In this document: positions 1 through 7,927 of the stretch, one piece after another
Position numbering within the stretch: position 1 is the stretch's first letter
How the letters are laid out: each line of letters starts with the position of its first letter
Origin: Gemmobacter lanyuensis
GTDB taxonomy: Bacteria; Pseudomonadota; Alphaproteobacteria; Rhodobacterales; Rhodobacteraceae
DNA: 64,000 bases
Reading direction: 5' to 3'
NCBI RefSeq assembly: GCF_014652355.1
Contig: NZ_BMYQ01000011.1
Coordinates: 1-64,000, forward strand
Made by a program: the position numbers and the translations under genes
The notes under the pieces: generated by a model
Database searches by the model: none
What the model was told of the DNA's origin: nothing
What the model saw: the letters and a program-made list of their open reading frames with translations, nothing else

Positions 1-437
1 TCACAGCCTCGACCAACTGTAAGCTACCAGTCGCAGGCATAGGCGTAGAACTAGTCTTAAACATGGAACCTCGGCGTCAGACCAACGCCAAACACCTATC
101 CCAAATCAGCCACGCCGCGGCACCCACGGGGTTTCCTTGCCGCTTAGGTGAAGTGAGCAGGAGTAGTCTTCCGATCTGGAATGACGACCTTTGGTCAACA
201 GTACGCCCCAGATGTGTTGACGTAATCAAAGCGTTGTAAAATTTTGTGCAAAAGGCGAGAAGTTCGCGCCAAGCGCCAATAGGCGGAACCATCAGCTGCG
301 CGCTTGGTATCTCCACATTGGCACCAAGTCTCACCGTCACCATGCGCGCGCCGGATGTAAGAAAGACCAAGGCGAAAACCATGCCAAGACGCCGCGAAAA
401 CAACGGACCAGCCGTGCAGGCCATTCAGCATCGCAGA
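1..437. other. Left edge, no supported gene
   Basis: Two overlapping minus-strand reading frames of 115 and 78 codons lie here (about 77-431), but neither shows a recognisable domain or a clear ribosome binding site, and they lie in different frames over the same bases. The stretch is downstream of ccdB, so it may hold the remains of another gene. Nothing can be supported. Confidence 0.3.
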
Positions 438-737
438 TCAGAAGCCTGAAAACACCATATCGATGGCCGCGCGTATCTCATAGTCGGCCTTGGAAAGATC
501 GGCGACCTGTGCACCCTTGAGGAGGGCTGAGGGGATTGCCGCCATTTCGGCGGTGTGAAGGACGTGCTCCTCACCGTTGATTATGAACACAGGCTCGAGC
601 CTTCCTATCGCCCTCGGCCCAGAGGCTGCCAGGAAGAGGGGTGCGACCACGCGGGAGCCGGTGTCGATCAGATCTGTCTGAAGATCGAGCACCAGCCGAC
701 CGCCGGGGACCTGATAGACATGAAACTGCGCCATCAA
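438..737 (-). CDS. ccdB: CcdB family toxin
   Basis: A 99-residue protein of the CcdB/PemK-like fold; CcdB toxins poison DNA gyrase when their antitoxin is lost, which stabilises plasmids. The N-terminal MAQFHVY start, the central LDLQTDLIDTGSRVVAPL segment and the C-terminal DMVFSGF end are the family hallmarks; the terminal Trp-Gly-Ile of the F-plasmid toxin is replaced by FSGF, as in other alphaproteobacterial members. The length matches the family (about 100 residues). Its start codon overlaps the stop of the antitoxin gene, so the two are translationally coupled. A second Met directly after the first leaves a one-codon uncertainty in the start. Confidence 0.9.
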   Translation of the reverse strand: MMAQFHVYQVPGGRLVLDLQTDLIDTGSRVVAPLFLAASGPRAIGRLEPVFIINGEEHVLHTAEMAAIPSALLKGAQVADLSKADYEIRAAIDMVFSGF

Positions 738-979
738 GGTAACTTCAATACCTGCAAGTCAGCCAGCGGCGTTCCGTTGGACTCAATCCAAGTGCGGCGC
801 TCGGAAATCGCCGTTGCATTCTCTGCAGCCCAAGCCTCCGCGCGGGCTGCACGGACCGCCTCGGCGAGAGCCGCATCGCTGATCGCAGATACGTTAAGGC
901 CAAACGCCCGCGCCGCAGCGAGATTGGTCGCGGTGAGGGTGACGTTGGTGCGCTGCTTTTCCAGGGCTGATTGTATCAT
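734..979 (-). CDS. ccdA: CcdA family antitoxin
   Basis: An 81-residue antitoxin that would bind and neutralise the following CcdB toxin and repress the shared promoter. The start at 979 is preferred over an upstream in-frame Met at 1009 because a strong GGAGGAG ribosome binding site precedes it by a few bases and the N-terminus then matches a ribbon-helix-helix CcdA. The C-terminal region (RRTWIESNGTPLADLQVL) is the flexible toxin-binding tail seen in CcdA proteins. The gene overlaps ccdB by four bases. Confidence 0.88.
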   Translation of the reverse strand: MIQSALEKQRTNVTLTATNLAAARAFGLNVSAISDAALAEAVRAARAEAWAAENATAISERRTWIESNGTPLADLQVLKLP

Positions 980-1000
980 CGCGCTCCTCCGTAGCGCGAC

Positions 1001-1023
1001 TTTACACACGATTGGTGTGCAAA
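1001..1023 (-). promoter_or_regulatory. ccdAB operator and promoter
   Basis: A near-perfect palindrome TTTACACAC-N5-GTGTGCAAA (8 of 9 arm positions pair) lies 22 bases upstream of ccdA. Read on the minus strand, TTGATT and TAAAGT stand 18 bases apart around it and could be the -35 and -10 boxes, so the palindrome fills the promoter spacer. This is the expected place for CcdA/CcdB autoregulation. The assignment is inferred from position and symmetry. Confidence 0.6.
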
Positions 1024-1716
1024 ATCAAGGCGCGTCTCCATATTCCTGAAAGAAATGGTGAATTGGGTCGGGAGTCTGGCTCTTGCCGGCATAGTTCTCC
1101 CCCTTTGAGGGTTCGTGGGGCCTTTAGGGGGCAAAGGGCTCTGCAATCCCCGACGTTCTGAGATGTGCTGCCAGATGATGCTGGTGCTTTGGCGCTGTTA
1201 CGGCGACCGCGCAGGTCTGCCAAAACGCGATCTTTTGGTCGGGTCCCGTCACACTTACGGCAGAAATGCGCTGGTCAGGCTGGGTTTTATACGCTTCGGA
1301 CGTTCGGGTGGCGTGGACGGTTTAGCCCAGATCAAGGAAATCAATGCCGTAACGGCGTTACATCATGTAGCACTTCAGGTATCTCCTGTAAGTCAATGAT
1401 ATTTAACAATAATATATATATTTATAACGTTATAACGAGGAAAGAGAAAGATTTATATATACGTACACACGCATGCACGCACGCACACATGAATACATTT
1501 CTGGGGGGCGAAATCCCGTTACGGCGTTATTTTTGGCTTTTGTTCATTAAAAACATATAGTTATGTCGTAACAGCCCCTGCCGCAGGCTGCAACTTCTGT
1601 TACAAACGGCATAGATCAGGCTATCGCCGCCGACTTCAGGGCCGCCGAAAATTGGCCCAGCCGGTGGATCAGCTGGGTTGCGAAGGGAAGCGGAAGAGCG
1701 CGGGGAACCACGGTTC
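1024..1716. other. AT-rich non-coding region with short repeats
   Basis: No reading frame here looks like a gene. The stretch between about 1390 and 1570 is much richer in A+T than the rest of the window. It holds a perfect palindrome TATAACGTTATA (1423-1434), two related sites GTAACGGCGTTAC (1349-1361) and CGTTACGGCGTTA (1517-1529), further GTTAC/GTAAC words nearby, a purine tract and a long alternating pyrimidine-purine tract. It separates the TA pair from the end of dnaE2 and may be the edge of a lost mobile element or a protein-binding or origin-like region. Confidence 0.4.
1454..1491. repeat. 38-bp alternating pyrimidine-purine tract
   Basis: Every base from 1454 to 1491 alternates pyrimidine and purine without a break, starting as TATATATA and continuing as mixed CA/CG steps. 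Such tracts favour left-handed Z-DNA under negative supercoiling. A purine-rich run (about 1437-1451) lies directly beside it. What the tract does here is unknown. Confidence 0.7.
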
Positions 1717-4700
1717 TCAATGAAAATCCCGGCTGGGAAACAGCTTTTTGGCCTGTTCGCGCGGATGGCGCGCTGAAGGCCGCAGGCTGCCACCCACGGG
1801 GCGCTTGACCTCATCGGCACGGCCATCATTGGCCTCGATCAACACGGGTCGGCCCAGCGTGGCCAGAAGATGCGAGACATCCTCGACCTGCTCGGCGATG
1901 ACATGGGTCACGGGGCCGTCGCGTTGGATCCGACCGGTGACCCGCACAAGGCGCCCGGCGATCACGGCCTTGCGGAAGGTTTCGTAGACTTTTTTCCAGA
2001 TCACGATGTTGGAGGTTCCGGTTTCGTCTTCCAGCGTCAGGAAGATGACGCCCGAGGCGGTGCCGGGGCGCTGGCGGGTGATCACGAGGCCCGTGACGGT
2101 GATGCGGCCCTTGGCCTGGGGCAGCTGGTCATGGGGCAAGCATTCGGGCAGGTGCGGGCGGAGGATCTCCATCGGATGCGCGCGCAGCGAAAGGCGGAGC
2201 GAGAGATAGTCCTCGATCACCTCTTGACCCAGTGTCATCTGTGGCAGATGGACAGCGGGTTCGGCGCCGCCCTCGCCATCATTGCCGAAGAGCGGCAGGG
2301 GTGCGGGGGCTTTCAGCGCCTTGGCGGCCCAAAGCGCGTCGCGTCGGGTCAGGCCAAGGGCGGCGAAGGCATCGGCTTCGGCCAGACGCTCCAATGCGTC
2401 CGGGTGAACGCCTGCACGTCGCCACAGGCTTTCGACATCCGGATAGCCATTGCCACGGGCGGCGGCGATCCAGCCTGCATCCTCCTCGCGCAGGCCCTTG
2501 ATCTGGCGGAAGCCGAGGCGAAGGGCCTGCCGCCCGTCGGAGCGCGTCTCCAGCGTGCAATCCCAGACCGAATGGTCCACCGAGACGGGCCGCACCTCGA
2601 CCCCGTGGTCGCGGGCATCGCGGATCAGTTGGGCCGGGGCATAGAACCCCATGGGCTGGGCGTTCAGCAGCGCGCAGGTAAATGCCGCCTGGTGATGACA
2701 TTTGAGCCAGGCCGAGACATAGACCAGCCGGGCAAAACTGGCCGCGTGGCTTTCGGGGAAGCCGTAACTGCCAAAGCCTTCGATCTGGGCAAAGCACCGG
2801 GCAGCAAAATCGGCGTCATAGCCGCGCGCCAGCATGCCCGAGACGAAGCGGTCTCGGAACGACCCGATGGTTCCCATCCGCTTGAAGGTGGCGAGCGACC
2901 GGCGCAGGCGGTCGGCCTCGGATGGGGTGAAGCCTGCGGCGACCACCGCAATCTGCATGGCCTGTTCCTGGAACAGCGGCACGCCATAGGTGCGGCCCAG
3001 CACCTCCATCATCGCCGGGCCAAGATCTTCGACCTTCTCGCGCCCCATGCGGCGGTTGATGAACGGGTGGACCATGCCGCCCTGAATGGGACCGGGGCGC
3101 ACGATGGCGACCTCGCAGACCAGATCGTAGAATTTGCGCGGGCGCATCTTGGGAAGGAAATTCAGCTGCGCCCGGCTTTCCACCTGAAACACACCGATCG
3201 CATCGGCACGGCAGAGCATGTCATAGACGCGCGGGTCCCCCGGTGGGATATTGGCCAGCGTCAGGTGCTGCGCGCGGTGATCGGCCAACAGGTCGAACGC
3301 CTTGCGGATCGCCGTCAGCATACCAAGGGCGAGGATATCGACCTTCAGAAGGCCGAGCGCGTCGATGTCATCCTTGTCCCATTCGATGATGGTCCGATCC
3401 TCCATCACGGCGTTTTCGATGGGGCAGAGCTCATCAAGGCGGCCTTGGGTGATGACGAAGCCGCCGACATGTTGGGAAAGATGGCGGGGAAAGCCGATGA
3501 TTTCGGCAATCAGTTTGGTGGCGAGCTGAACGCGGGCATCCTCGGGCGAAAGCCCGGCATCGCGCAGGCGCTCTTCGCCGGGGGCCGAGGATGACCAGCC
3601 CCAGATCTGCCCCGAGAGCCGCGCGATCACGTCCTGCGACAGGCCCATGACCTTGCCCACCTCGCGGATGGCAGCCCTGCTGCGGAAATGGATGACCACT
3701 GCGGTCAGGCCCGCACGTTCGCGGCCATAGCGTTCATAGATCCACTGGATCACCTCTTCGCGGCGTTCGTGTTCGAAATCGACGTCGATATCCGGGGGCT
3801 CGCCGCGTTCCTTGCTGATGAACCGCTCGAAGATAAGGGTGATGCTCTCGGGGGGGACCTCGGTGATGCCCAAGAGATAGCAGACAACCGAATTGGCGGC
3901 AGAGCCGCGTCCTTGGCAAAGGATGCCCTTTGATCGAGCAAATTGCACGATGTCATGCACGGTCAGGAAGTAAGGGGCGTAGTCCACCTCGCGGATGAGG
4001 GCCAATTCTTTCTCGACGCGATGCACAATCTTTGGCGGCGGCCCGGCAGGATAGCGCCAGTGCAGCCCCTCACGCGTGAGGCGCTCCAGACGCGCTTGGG
4101 CGGGCTCGTTCTCGCTGGCCTCGTCGGGGTAATGGTAGCGCAGATCCGAGAGCCGGAAGGCACAGCGGTCGGCGATCTCCAGCGTGCGGCGCAGAGCGGC
4201 GGGGTGCCGGTGGAACAGCCGTGCCATCTCTGCCCCCGATTTCAGGCGTCGTTCGCCATTGGCAAGCCGGTGCTCGCCGATGTTGTCGATGGTGCAGCCA
4301 AGGCGCAGGCAGGTCAGCACATCGGCCAAGGGGCGGCGGGCGGCGCGGTGCATCAGCACATCGCCCACGGCCACCATGGGCAGGTTCACCCCTTGGGCCA
4401 GCAGGGCCAGTTGGTCAAGCCGGGCCTGATCGCGACCATCATAGCGGGGGGCGGCCCCGAGGAAGCACTGGCCGGGAAAGCTGCGGGCGACGGCCAGCAG
4501 ATCGTTGCGCGCGGTCTTGGGGTGGGTGTCTTCCAGCGGATCGGGGGGCAGGGCGATCAGGATCATGCCTTGCCCCCATTCCGTCAGATCGGCGCGTTGC
4601 AGGTGGCATTCGCCCTTCGGCGCGCGGCGCTTGCCCAAGCTGAGCAGCCGGGTCAGCCGCGACCAGGCGGTCAGATCGGTGGGCAGGGCCAGCCATTCGA

Positions 4701-5088
4701 CGGCGGTGTCGGTCAGCACCAGCCGCGCGCCTGAGATCAGTTTCGGCAGGGGGGCGTCTGACATGGCAGGGGTATGGGTCTGGCCGGTGAAATGCGGCAC
4801 AGTCTGGCGGCTGGAATGGTCGGTGACGCGTTGCGACCGGATGGTTGGGCCATCCTGTACGGCCTCACTCGCTGCCTGCGCCTCGTCCCGCAGCCGGGCG
4901 AGCTCCTTCAGCGCCGAATAGGCCCGGACTACGCCTGCTACCGAATTGCGGTCGGTGATGGCGATGGCGGCAAGCCCCAACTCGGTTGCGCGGGTGACCA
5001 GCTCCTCGGGATGGGATGCGCCATGCAAAAAGGTGAAATTGCTGGTAACGCAAAGCTCGGCATAGGGATGGATGCTGGCGGAGGTCAT
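1717..5088 (-). CDS. dnaE2: Error-prone DNA polymerase DnaE2 (ImuC)
   Basis: A 1123-residue C-family polymerase that copies across damaged template as the catalytic part of the ImuA-ImuB-DnaE2 mutasome. The N-terminal PHP region (LCVTSNFTFLHGASHPEELV, about 12-31), the polymerase core with the acidic motif PDIDVDFEHERREEV near residue 430, the helix-hairpin-helix region and a C-terminal OB fold (from about 980, ITVTGLVITRQRPG) are all present in order. An extra low-complexity segment lies at about residues 70-115 inside the PHP domain. It ends in the PSRDFH tail usual for DnaE2. Its start codon overlaps the imuB stop as ATGA, so it is the last gene of the operon. Confidence 0.97.
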   Translation of the reverse strand: MTSASIHPYAELCVTSNFTFLHGASHPEELVTRATELGLAAIAITDRNSVAGVVRAYSALKELARLRDEAQAASEAVQDGPTIRSQRVTDHSSRQTVPHFTGQTHTPAMSDAPLPKLISGARLVLTDTAVEWLALPTDLTAWSRLTRLLSLGKRRAPKGECHLQRADLTEWGQGMILIALPPDPLEDTHPKTARNDLLAVARSFPGQCFLGAAPRYDGRDQARLDQLALLAQGVNLPMVAVGDVLMHRAARRPLADVLTCLRLGCTIDNIGEHRLANGERRLKSGAEMARLFHRHPAALRRTLEIADRCAFRLSDLRYHYPDEASENEPAQARLERLTREGLHWRYPAGPPPKIVHRVEKELALIREVDYAPYFLTVHDIVQFARSKGILCQGRGSAANSVVCYLLGITEVPPESITLIFERFISKERGEPPDIDVDFEHERREEVIQWIYERYGRERAGLTAVVIHFRSRAAIREVGKVMGLSQDVIARLSGQIWGWSSSAPGEERLRDAGLSPEDARVQLATKLIAEIIGFPRHLSQHVGGFVITQGRLDELCPIENAVMEDRTIIEWDKDDIDALGLLKVDILALGMLTAIRKAFDLLADHRAQHLTLANIPPGDPRVYDMLCRADAIGVFQVESRAQLNFLPKMRPRKFYDLVCEVAIVRPGPIQGGMVHPFINRRMGREKVEDLGPAMMEVLGRTYGVPLFQEQAMQIAVVAAGFTPSEADRLRRSLATFKRMGTIGSFRDRFVSGMLARGYDADFAARCFAQIEGFGSYGFPESHAASFARLVYVSAWLKCHHQAAFTCALLNAQPMGFYAPAQLIRDARDHGVEVRPVSVDHSVWDCTLETRSDGRQALRLGFRQIKGLREEDAGWIAAARGNGYPDVESLWRRAGVHPDALERLAEADAFAALGLTRRDALWAAKALKAPAPLPLFGNDGEGGAEPAVHLPQMTLGQEVIEDYLSLRLSLRAHPMEILRPHLPECLPHDQLPQAKGRITVTGLVITRQRPGTASGVIFLTLEDETGTSNIVIWKKVYETFRKAVIAGRLVRVTGRIQRDGPVTHVIAEQVEDVSHLLATLGRPVLIEANDGRADEVKRPVGGSLRPSARHPREQAKKLFPSRDFH

Positions 5089-6581
5089 GCGAACTCACCC
5101 TGGACATACCAGTTTTGGGCCTCTGGGCTGGCCCAACTCGGCGTCTGGGGCGTTTGAAACAGCCACAGGCGTGGGCCTTCCTGCGTCTCGATCCGCCAGT
5201 AGTCACGCAGGCCGGACCGCCAGGCGGGATCGTCGAACCACCATTCCGGGGTGATCCGCTCCGGCCCCGTCGCGCGCAGCGTGGTGAAGCGCATGCGTCG
5301 CCAGCGAAAACTGGCGGGCGGCGTGCCAGAGGCGGCTGTCACCGGCTCTGGCGGGAAGAGGATGATCGGCCGCGCCACCCGCGTGCGATGTGGGATTGGC
5401 TCGGGTGTCGAATAGGCAGCAGGGGCGAGGAGAAAGCTGCGTTCCGGGATCAGGCTGGCTGCGGGCAGGAGCCGCAGCACCCGGTCAAACCCGATGCGAT
5501 TGCCGACAGAGGACAGCAGGTCCGCCAGCGCGTCGTCGTGACGGGTCGTCGGGCTACCGCCGATCTGTTCCGGCGCAAGGGGTTCGGTCACGGGCGCGGA
5601 CAGTCTTAGTTCATCAAGGCCGAAGCCTGAATCCACCCCCTCCACATCCTTGGCAAACAGCGCCGCGATCCGGGCGGGGTCGCGCATCGGACGGGCGAGG
5701 CCGATCTCGACCTGCGCCGTGCCGCGATCCACCCGCCGCAGTTCCAGCCGCACCCGTCGCGCGCCCATCCGATGCTGGGCGAGTTTGGCGCAGAGCCGCT
5801 CCAGCAGACGCGAGAGGCCAGCCATCACATCCTCTTGCTTGCCGATCGGCTCGGGCAGCGTCATCCGCACCCCGAAATGCGGCGCATCCTGCTCTGCCGC
5901 CACTGGCTCGGCCTGCGCGCCCAGGGCCTGATCCAGCCGCAGCACCAGCCCCGCCCCGAACCGTCGCGCCAGCGGCGCGCGCGGCAGATGCACCAGATCG
6001 GCAATGCGTGCCAACCCAACACGCGCCAAGGCCTCGGCGGTGTCGTGGTCGACCCTCAGCGCCGTAACGGGCAGATGCCCGATGCCTTGGGCCAGCCGTC
6101 CATCGGCAACGATGCCGCCGCCGTGACGTGCGAGGGCGTGTGCAGCCCCGCGGGTTCCGGCAATGGCGCTGGTGGCATGCAGCCCCATCTTTTCCAATCG
6201 CGCTTGCAGATCGTCGCGCAAACCGGATTCGCCACCAAAGAGATGCGGCACGCCGGAAATGTCGGCCATCAGCCCATCGACACCATCGGTCGCCACCATC
6301 GGAGCATAGCGCCCCGCCCAACGGCGCAGGTTCGCCAGCGCCGCAGCTTCGCGGGCAAGGTCCGCCGGGCGGGTGGCAAGATCGGGGCAGATGGCACGGG
6401 CATCGGCCAAGGACATGCCGCGTGACAGGCCCCGTGCGCTGGCGGCGGTATTCAGGCAATGCAGATGATCGGCATTGCCCGACCGATGGGTCAGAGCAAA
6501 GGGCCCCTCAACGGGGCGAGCCCTGAGGCTCGTGTCGCTGGCGAGCCTCGGAAACCATATGGACAGCAGGCGACGCGCCAT
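5085..6581 (-). CDS. imuB: ImuB, catalytically inactive Y-family polymerase
   Basis: A 498-residue DinB/UmuC-like protein that acts as the hub of the mutasome, linking DnaE2 and the sliding clamp. The N-terminus (RRLLSIWFPRLASD) is that of ImuB, in which the acidic metal-binding residues of active Y-family polymerases are missing. The central part has the DinB palm and little-finger layout (AGTRGAAHALAR, LPRAPLARRFGAGLVLRLDQALG). The C-terminal WWFDDPAWRSGLRDYWRIE segment is the conserved ImuB tail. It overlaps imuA by 74 bases upstream and dnaE2 by four downstream. Confidence 0.95.
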   Translation of the reverse strand: MARRLLSIWFPRLASDTSLRARPVEGPFALTHRSGNADHLHCLNTAASARGLSRGMSLADARAICPDLATRPADLAREAAALANLRRWAGRYAPMVATDGVDGLMADISGVPHLFGGESGLRDDLQARLEKMGLHATSAIAGTRGAAHALARHGGGIVADGRLAQGIGHLPVTALRVDHDTAEALARVGLARIADLVHLPRAPLARRFGAGLVLRLDQALGAQAEPVAAEQDAPHFGVRMTLPEPIGKQEDVMAGLSRLLERLCAKLAQHRMGARRVRLELRRVDRGTAQVEIGLARPMRDPARIAALFAKDVEGVDSGFGLDELRLSAPVTEPLAPEQIGGSPTTRHDDALADLLSSVGNRIGFDRVLRLLPAASLIPERSFLLAPAAYSTPEPIPHRTRVARPIILFPPEPVTAASGTPPASFRWRRMRFTTLRATGPERITPEWWFDDPAWRSGLRDYWRIETQEGPRLWLFQTPQTPSWASPEAQNWYVQGEFA

Positions 6582-7098
6582 TCCAGTTCAAGGTCCAGAT
6601 TCCAATCGTTCCCCTTTTGTTCTTATTAAGGCTCCAGCGGTGCAGAGTCGAGTCCGCAGCGGCGCTGGCGGCAGGTTCGCAATTCCAGCGCGTCTCGGTC
6701 GCATTGCTGCCAGCCCCTGCGCGGATCAGCAGCAGACCAGTGGTGCGCCCCGCCTCGGCGGCCAGTTGCAACCGGCGCCCCGCAGTCAGGGACAGGGGCT
6801 TGTCCGGCTCGGCAATGACCAAGGCGATCGGGGCGGAGCGCAGGGCTTCCTCGACACACCAAAGCAGATCGACTTCGCCTTCCGGTCTGATCACATGCAA
6901 CCGCTCTCCGACGCCTTCAGGCAGGCCGCGCAACATCGGCAGTTCCGGCACATGCGAGGGCAAAACCCAGACCAGCGGCCCTTGGTGACGCACCGCCTGA
7001 AACAGGGCAAAGGCCCGACGGCCACGGCCTTCGGCCTCATGCACGCGGGCTCGTAGCAGCGTCAACGGGTCAGAGGGAGTAGCGTCACGCAACAACAT
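6508..7098 (-). CDS. imuA: ImuA, RecA/SulA-like mutasome protein
   Basis: A RecA-like protein of about 196 residues that works with ImuB and DnaE2 in damage-induced mutagenesis. The chosen start (MLLRDATPSDPL) gives the usual ImuA N-terminus; an in-frame Met at 7137 would add 13 residues that read back into the upstream gene. The core shows the degenerate RecA fold (LVWVLPSHVPELPMLRGLPEGV, ALVIAEPDKPLSL, TGLLLIRAGA) without a proper Walker A motif. The C-terminus runs on past the usual TLNWNG end and overlaps imuB by 74 bases, which is longer than usual. Confidence 0.88.
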   Translation of the reverse strand: MLLRDATPSDPLTLLRARVHEAEGRGRRAFALFQAVRHQGPLVWVLPSHVPELPMLRGLPEGVGERLHVIRPEGEVDLLWCVEEALRSAPIALVIAEPDKPLSLTAGRRLQLAAEAGRTTGLLLIRAGAGSNATETRWNCEPAASAAADSTLHRWSLNKNKRGTIGIWTLNWNGASPAVHMVSEARQRHEPQGSPR

Positions 7099-7765
7099 CT
7101 TCCCGAACTCCTTCAGCAACAATCTGCAACATCCCATCCGGCAGAGGCCGCTGCAGGCGCAAAGCCTCGGCCGCGGGTGCCGTCAGCCAGCGGCGACACT
7201 CCTCTGGTGTGGTCAGGATCACCGGCATGGCTTTGGGATGCACGGGGGCCACTTCGGCATTGGGCGGGCAGGTCAGGAACCCGAAGAGATCGGCCGTGAC
7301 CTCGCCCTCCTTCAGCTTCCTGATCGAAGTCCATTCCGTGTGAAGGCCCGCGAAGAAGGCCAAAGGCCGATCCTGCCCAAGCGCAAACCAGACCGGATGA
7401 TTGCGCGGCGCGCCGGGGCGATTATCGGGTTCGGCAAAACTGGTGAAGGGCACCAGGCAGCGATGCTCCACCCCAAGCCAGCGCTTCCAATGCGTCGAGG
7501 CCACATTGCGGATATTGGTCACGCCGGGATCGGTGCGCTTGCCTGCCAGAAACACTTGCGGCGTGGGCATACCCCAGCGGGCGCGGGAAAGCTGCCAGCC
7601 TGTCGGCGCGGCTCGGATGATCGGTGCGGCGTAATCAGGGAATATCCCCGGCATCGGGGGAAGGTTCCCGGCGGTGTCGATCAGCTCTTCGCCATCCCCA
7701 AGCAGGCCATCAAACATATGCCGCATCGCGTCCTGGGATTTGGTTTGGGAGTAAAGGTTGCACAC
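7085..7765 (-). CDS. SRAP-domain (HMCES/YedK-type) abasic-site protein
   Basis: A 226-residue SOS-response-associated peptidase (DUF159) that forms a covalent link between its Cys2 and abasic sites in single-stranded DNA. The start is a GTG at 7765: this puts the catalytic Cys at position 2 (V/M-C-N-L-Y-S), as the family requires; the longer in-frame reading would bury the Cys internally. RWGMP, the TNIRNVAS segment, the FAEP glutamate and the HPKAMPVIL histidine motif are all visible. It overlaps imuA by 14 bases and is the first gene of the SOS operon, tying abasic-site protection to translesion synthesis. Confidence 0.92.
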   Translation of the reverse strand: MCNLYSQTKSQDAMRHMFDGLLGDGEELIDTAGNLPPMPGIFPDYAAPIIRAAPTGWQLSRARWGMPTPQVFLAGKRTDPGVTNIRNVASTHWKRWLGVEHRCLVPFTSFAEPDNRPGAPRNHPVWFALGQDRPLAFFAGLHTEWTSIRKLKEGEVTADLFGFLTCPPNAEVAPVHPKAMPVILTTPEECRRWLTAPAAEALRLQRPLPDGMLQIVAEGVREDVVA

Positions 7766-7802
7766 TTTGGCCCTCGGGGACTCGCAGGAGGGAGATGGAC
7801 TG

Positions 7803-7817
7803 GAACATTGACAGAAC
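7803..7817 (-). promoter_or_regulatory. LexA (SOS) box
   Basis: On the minus strand the sequence reads GTTCTGTCAATGTTC, a perfect match to the alphaproteobacterial LexA consensus GTTC-N7-GTTC. It lies 37 bases upstream of the GTG start of the SRAP gene, so the whole SRAP-imuA-imuB-dnaE2 operon should be repressed by LexA and induced by DNA damage. An IS110-type element begins only about 35 bases further upstream. Confidence 0.9.
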
Positions 7818-7927
7818 ATTACCAGCTTTGAAAGTGGTCGTCCGACTGGGCGTTGATGATGTGACCGCCCCCCGACGGCATCGATGTGCCAAGGTGGGTC
7901 TGCGACGATCCACAGAGGAGGACGGTC

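Noticed and set aside
1165-1560. 131-codon plus-strand frame over the AT-rich island
   Set aside because: Its sequence reflects the simple repeats (His-Thr-Ala-Cys runs), not a protein family.
1870-3594. 574-codon plus-strand frame opposite dnaE2
   Set aside because: It lies wholly inside the dnaE2 gene on the other strand and encodes low-complexity, GC-driven sequence without any domain.
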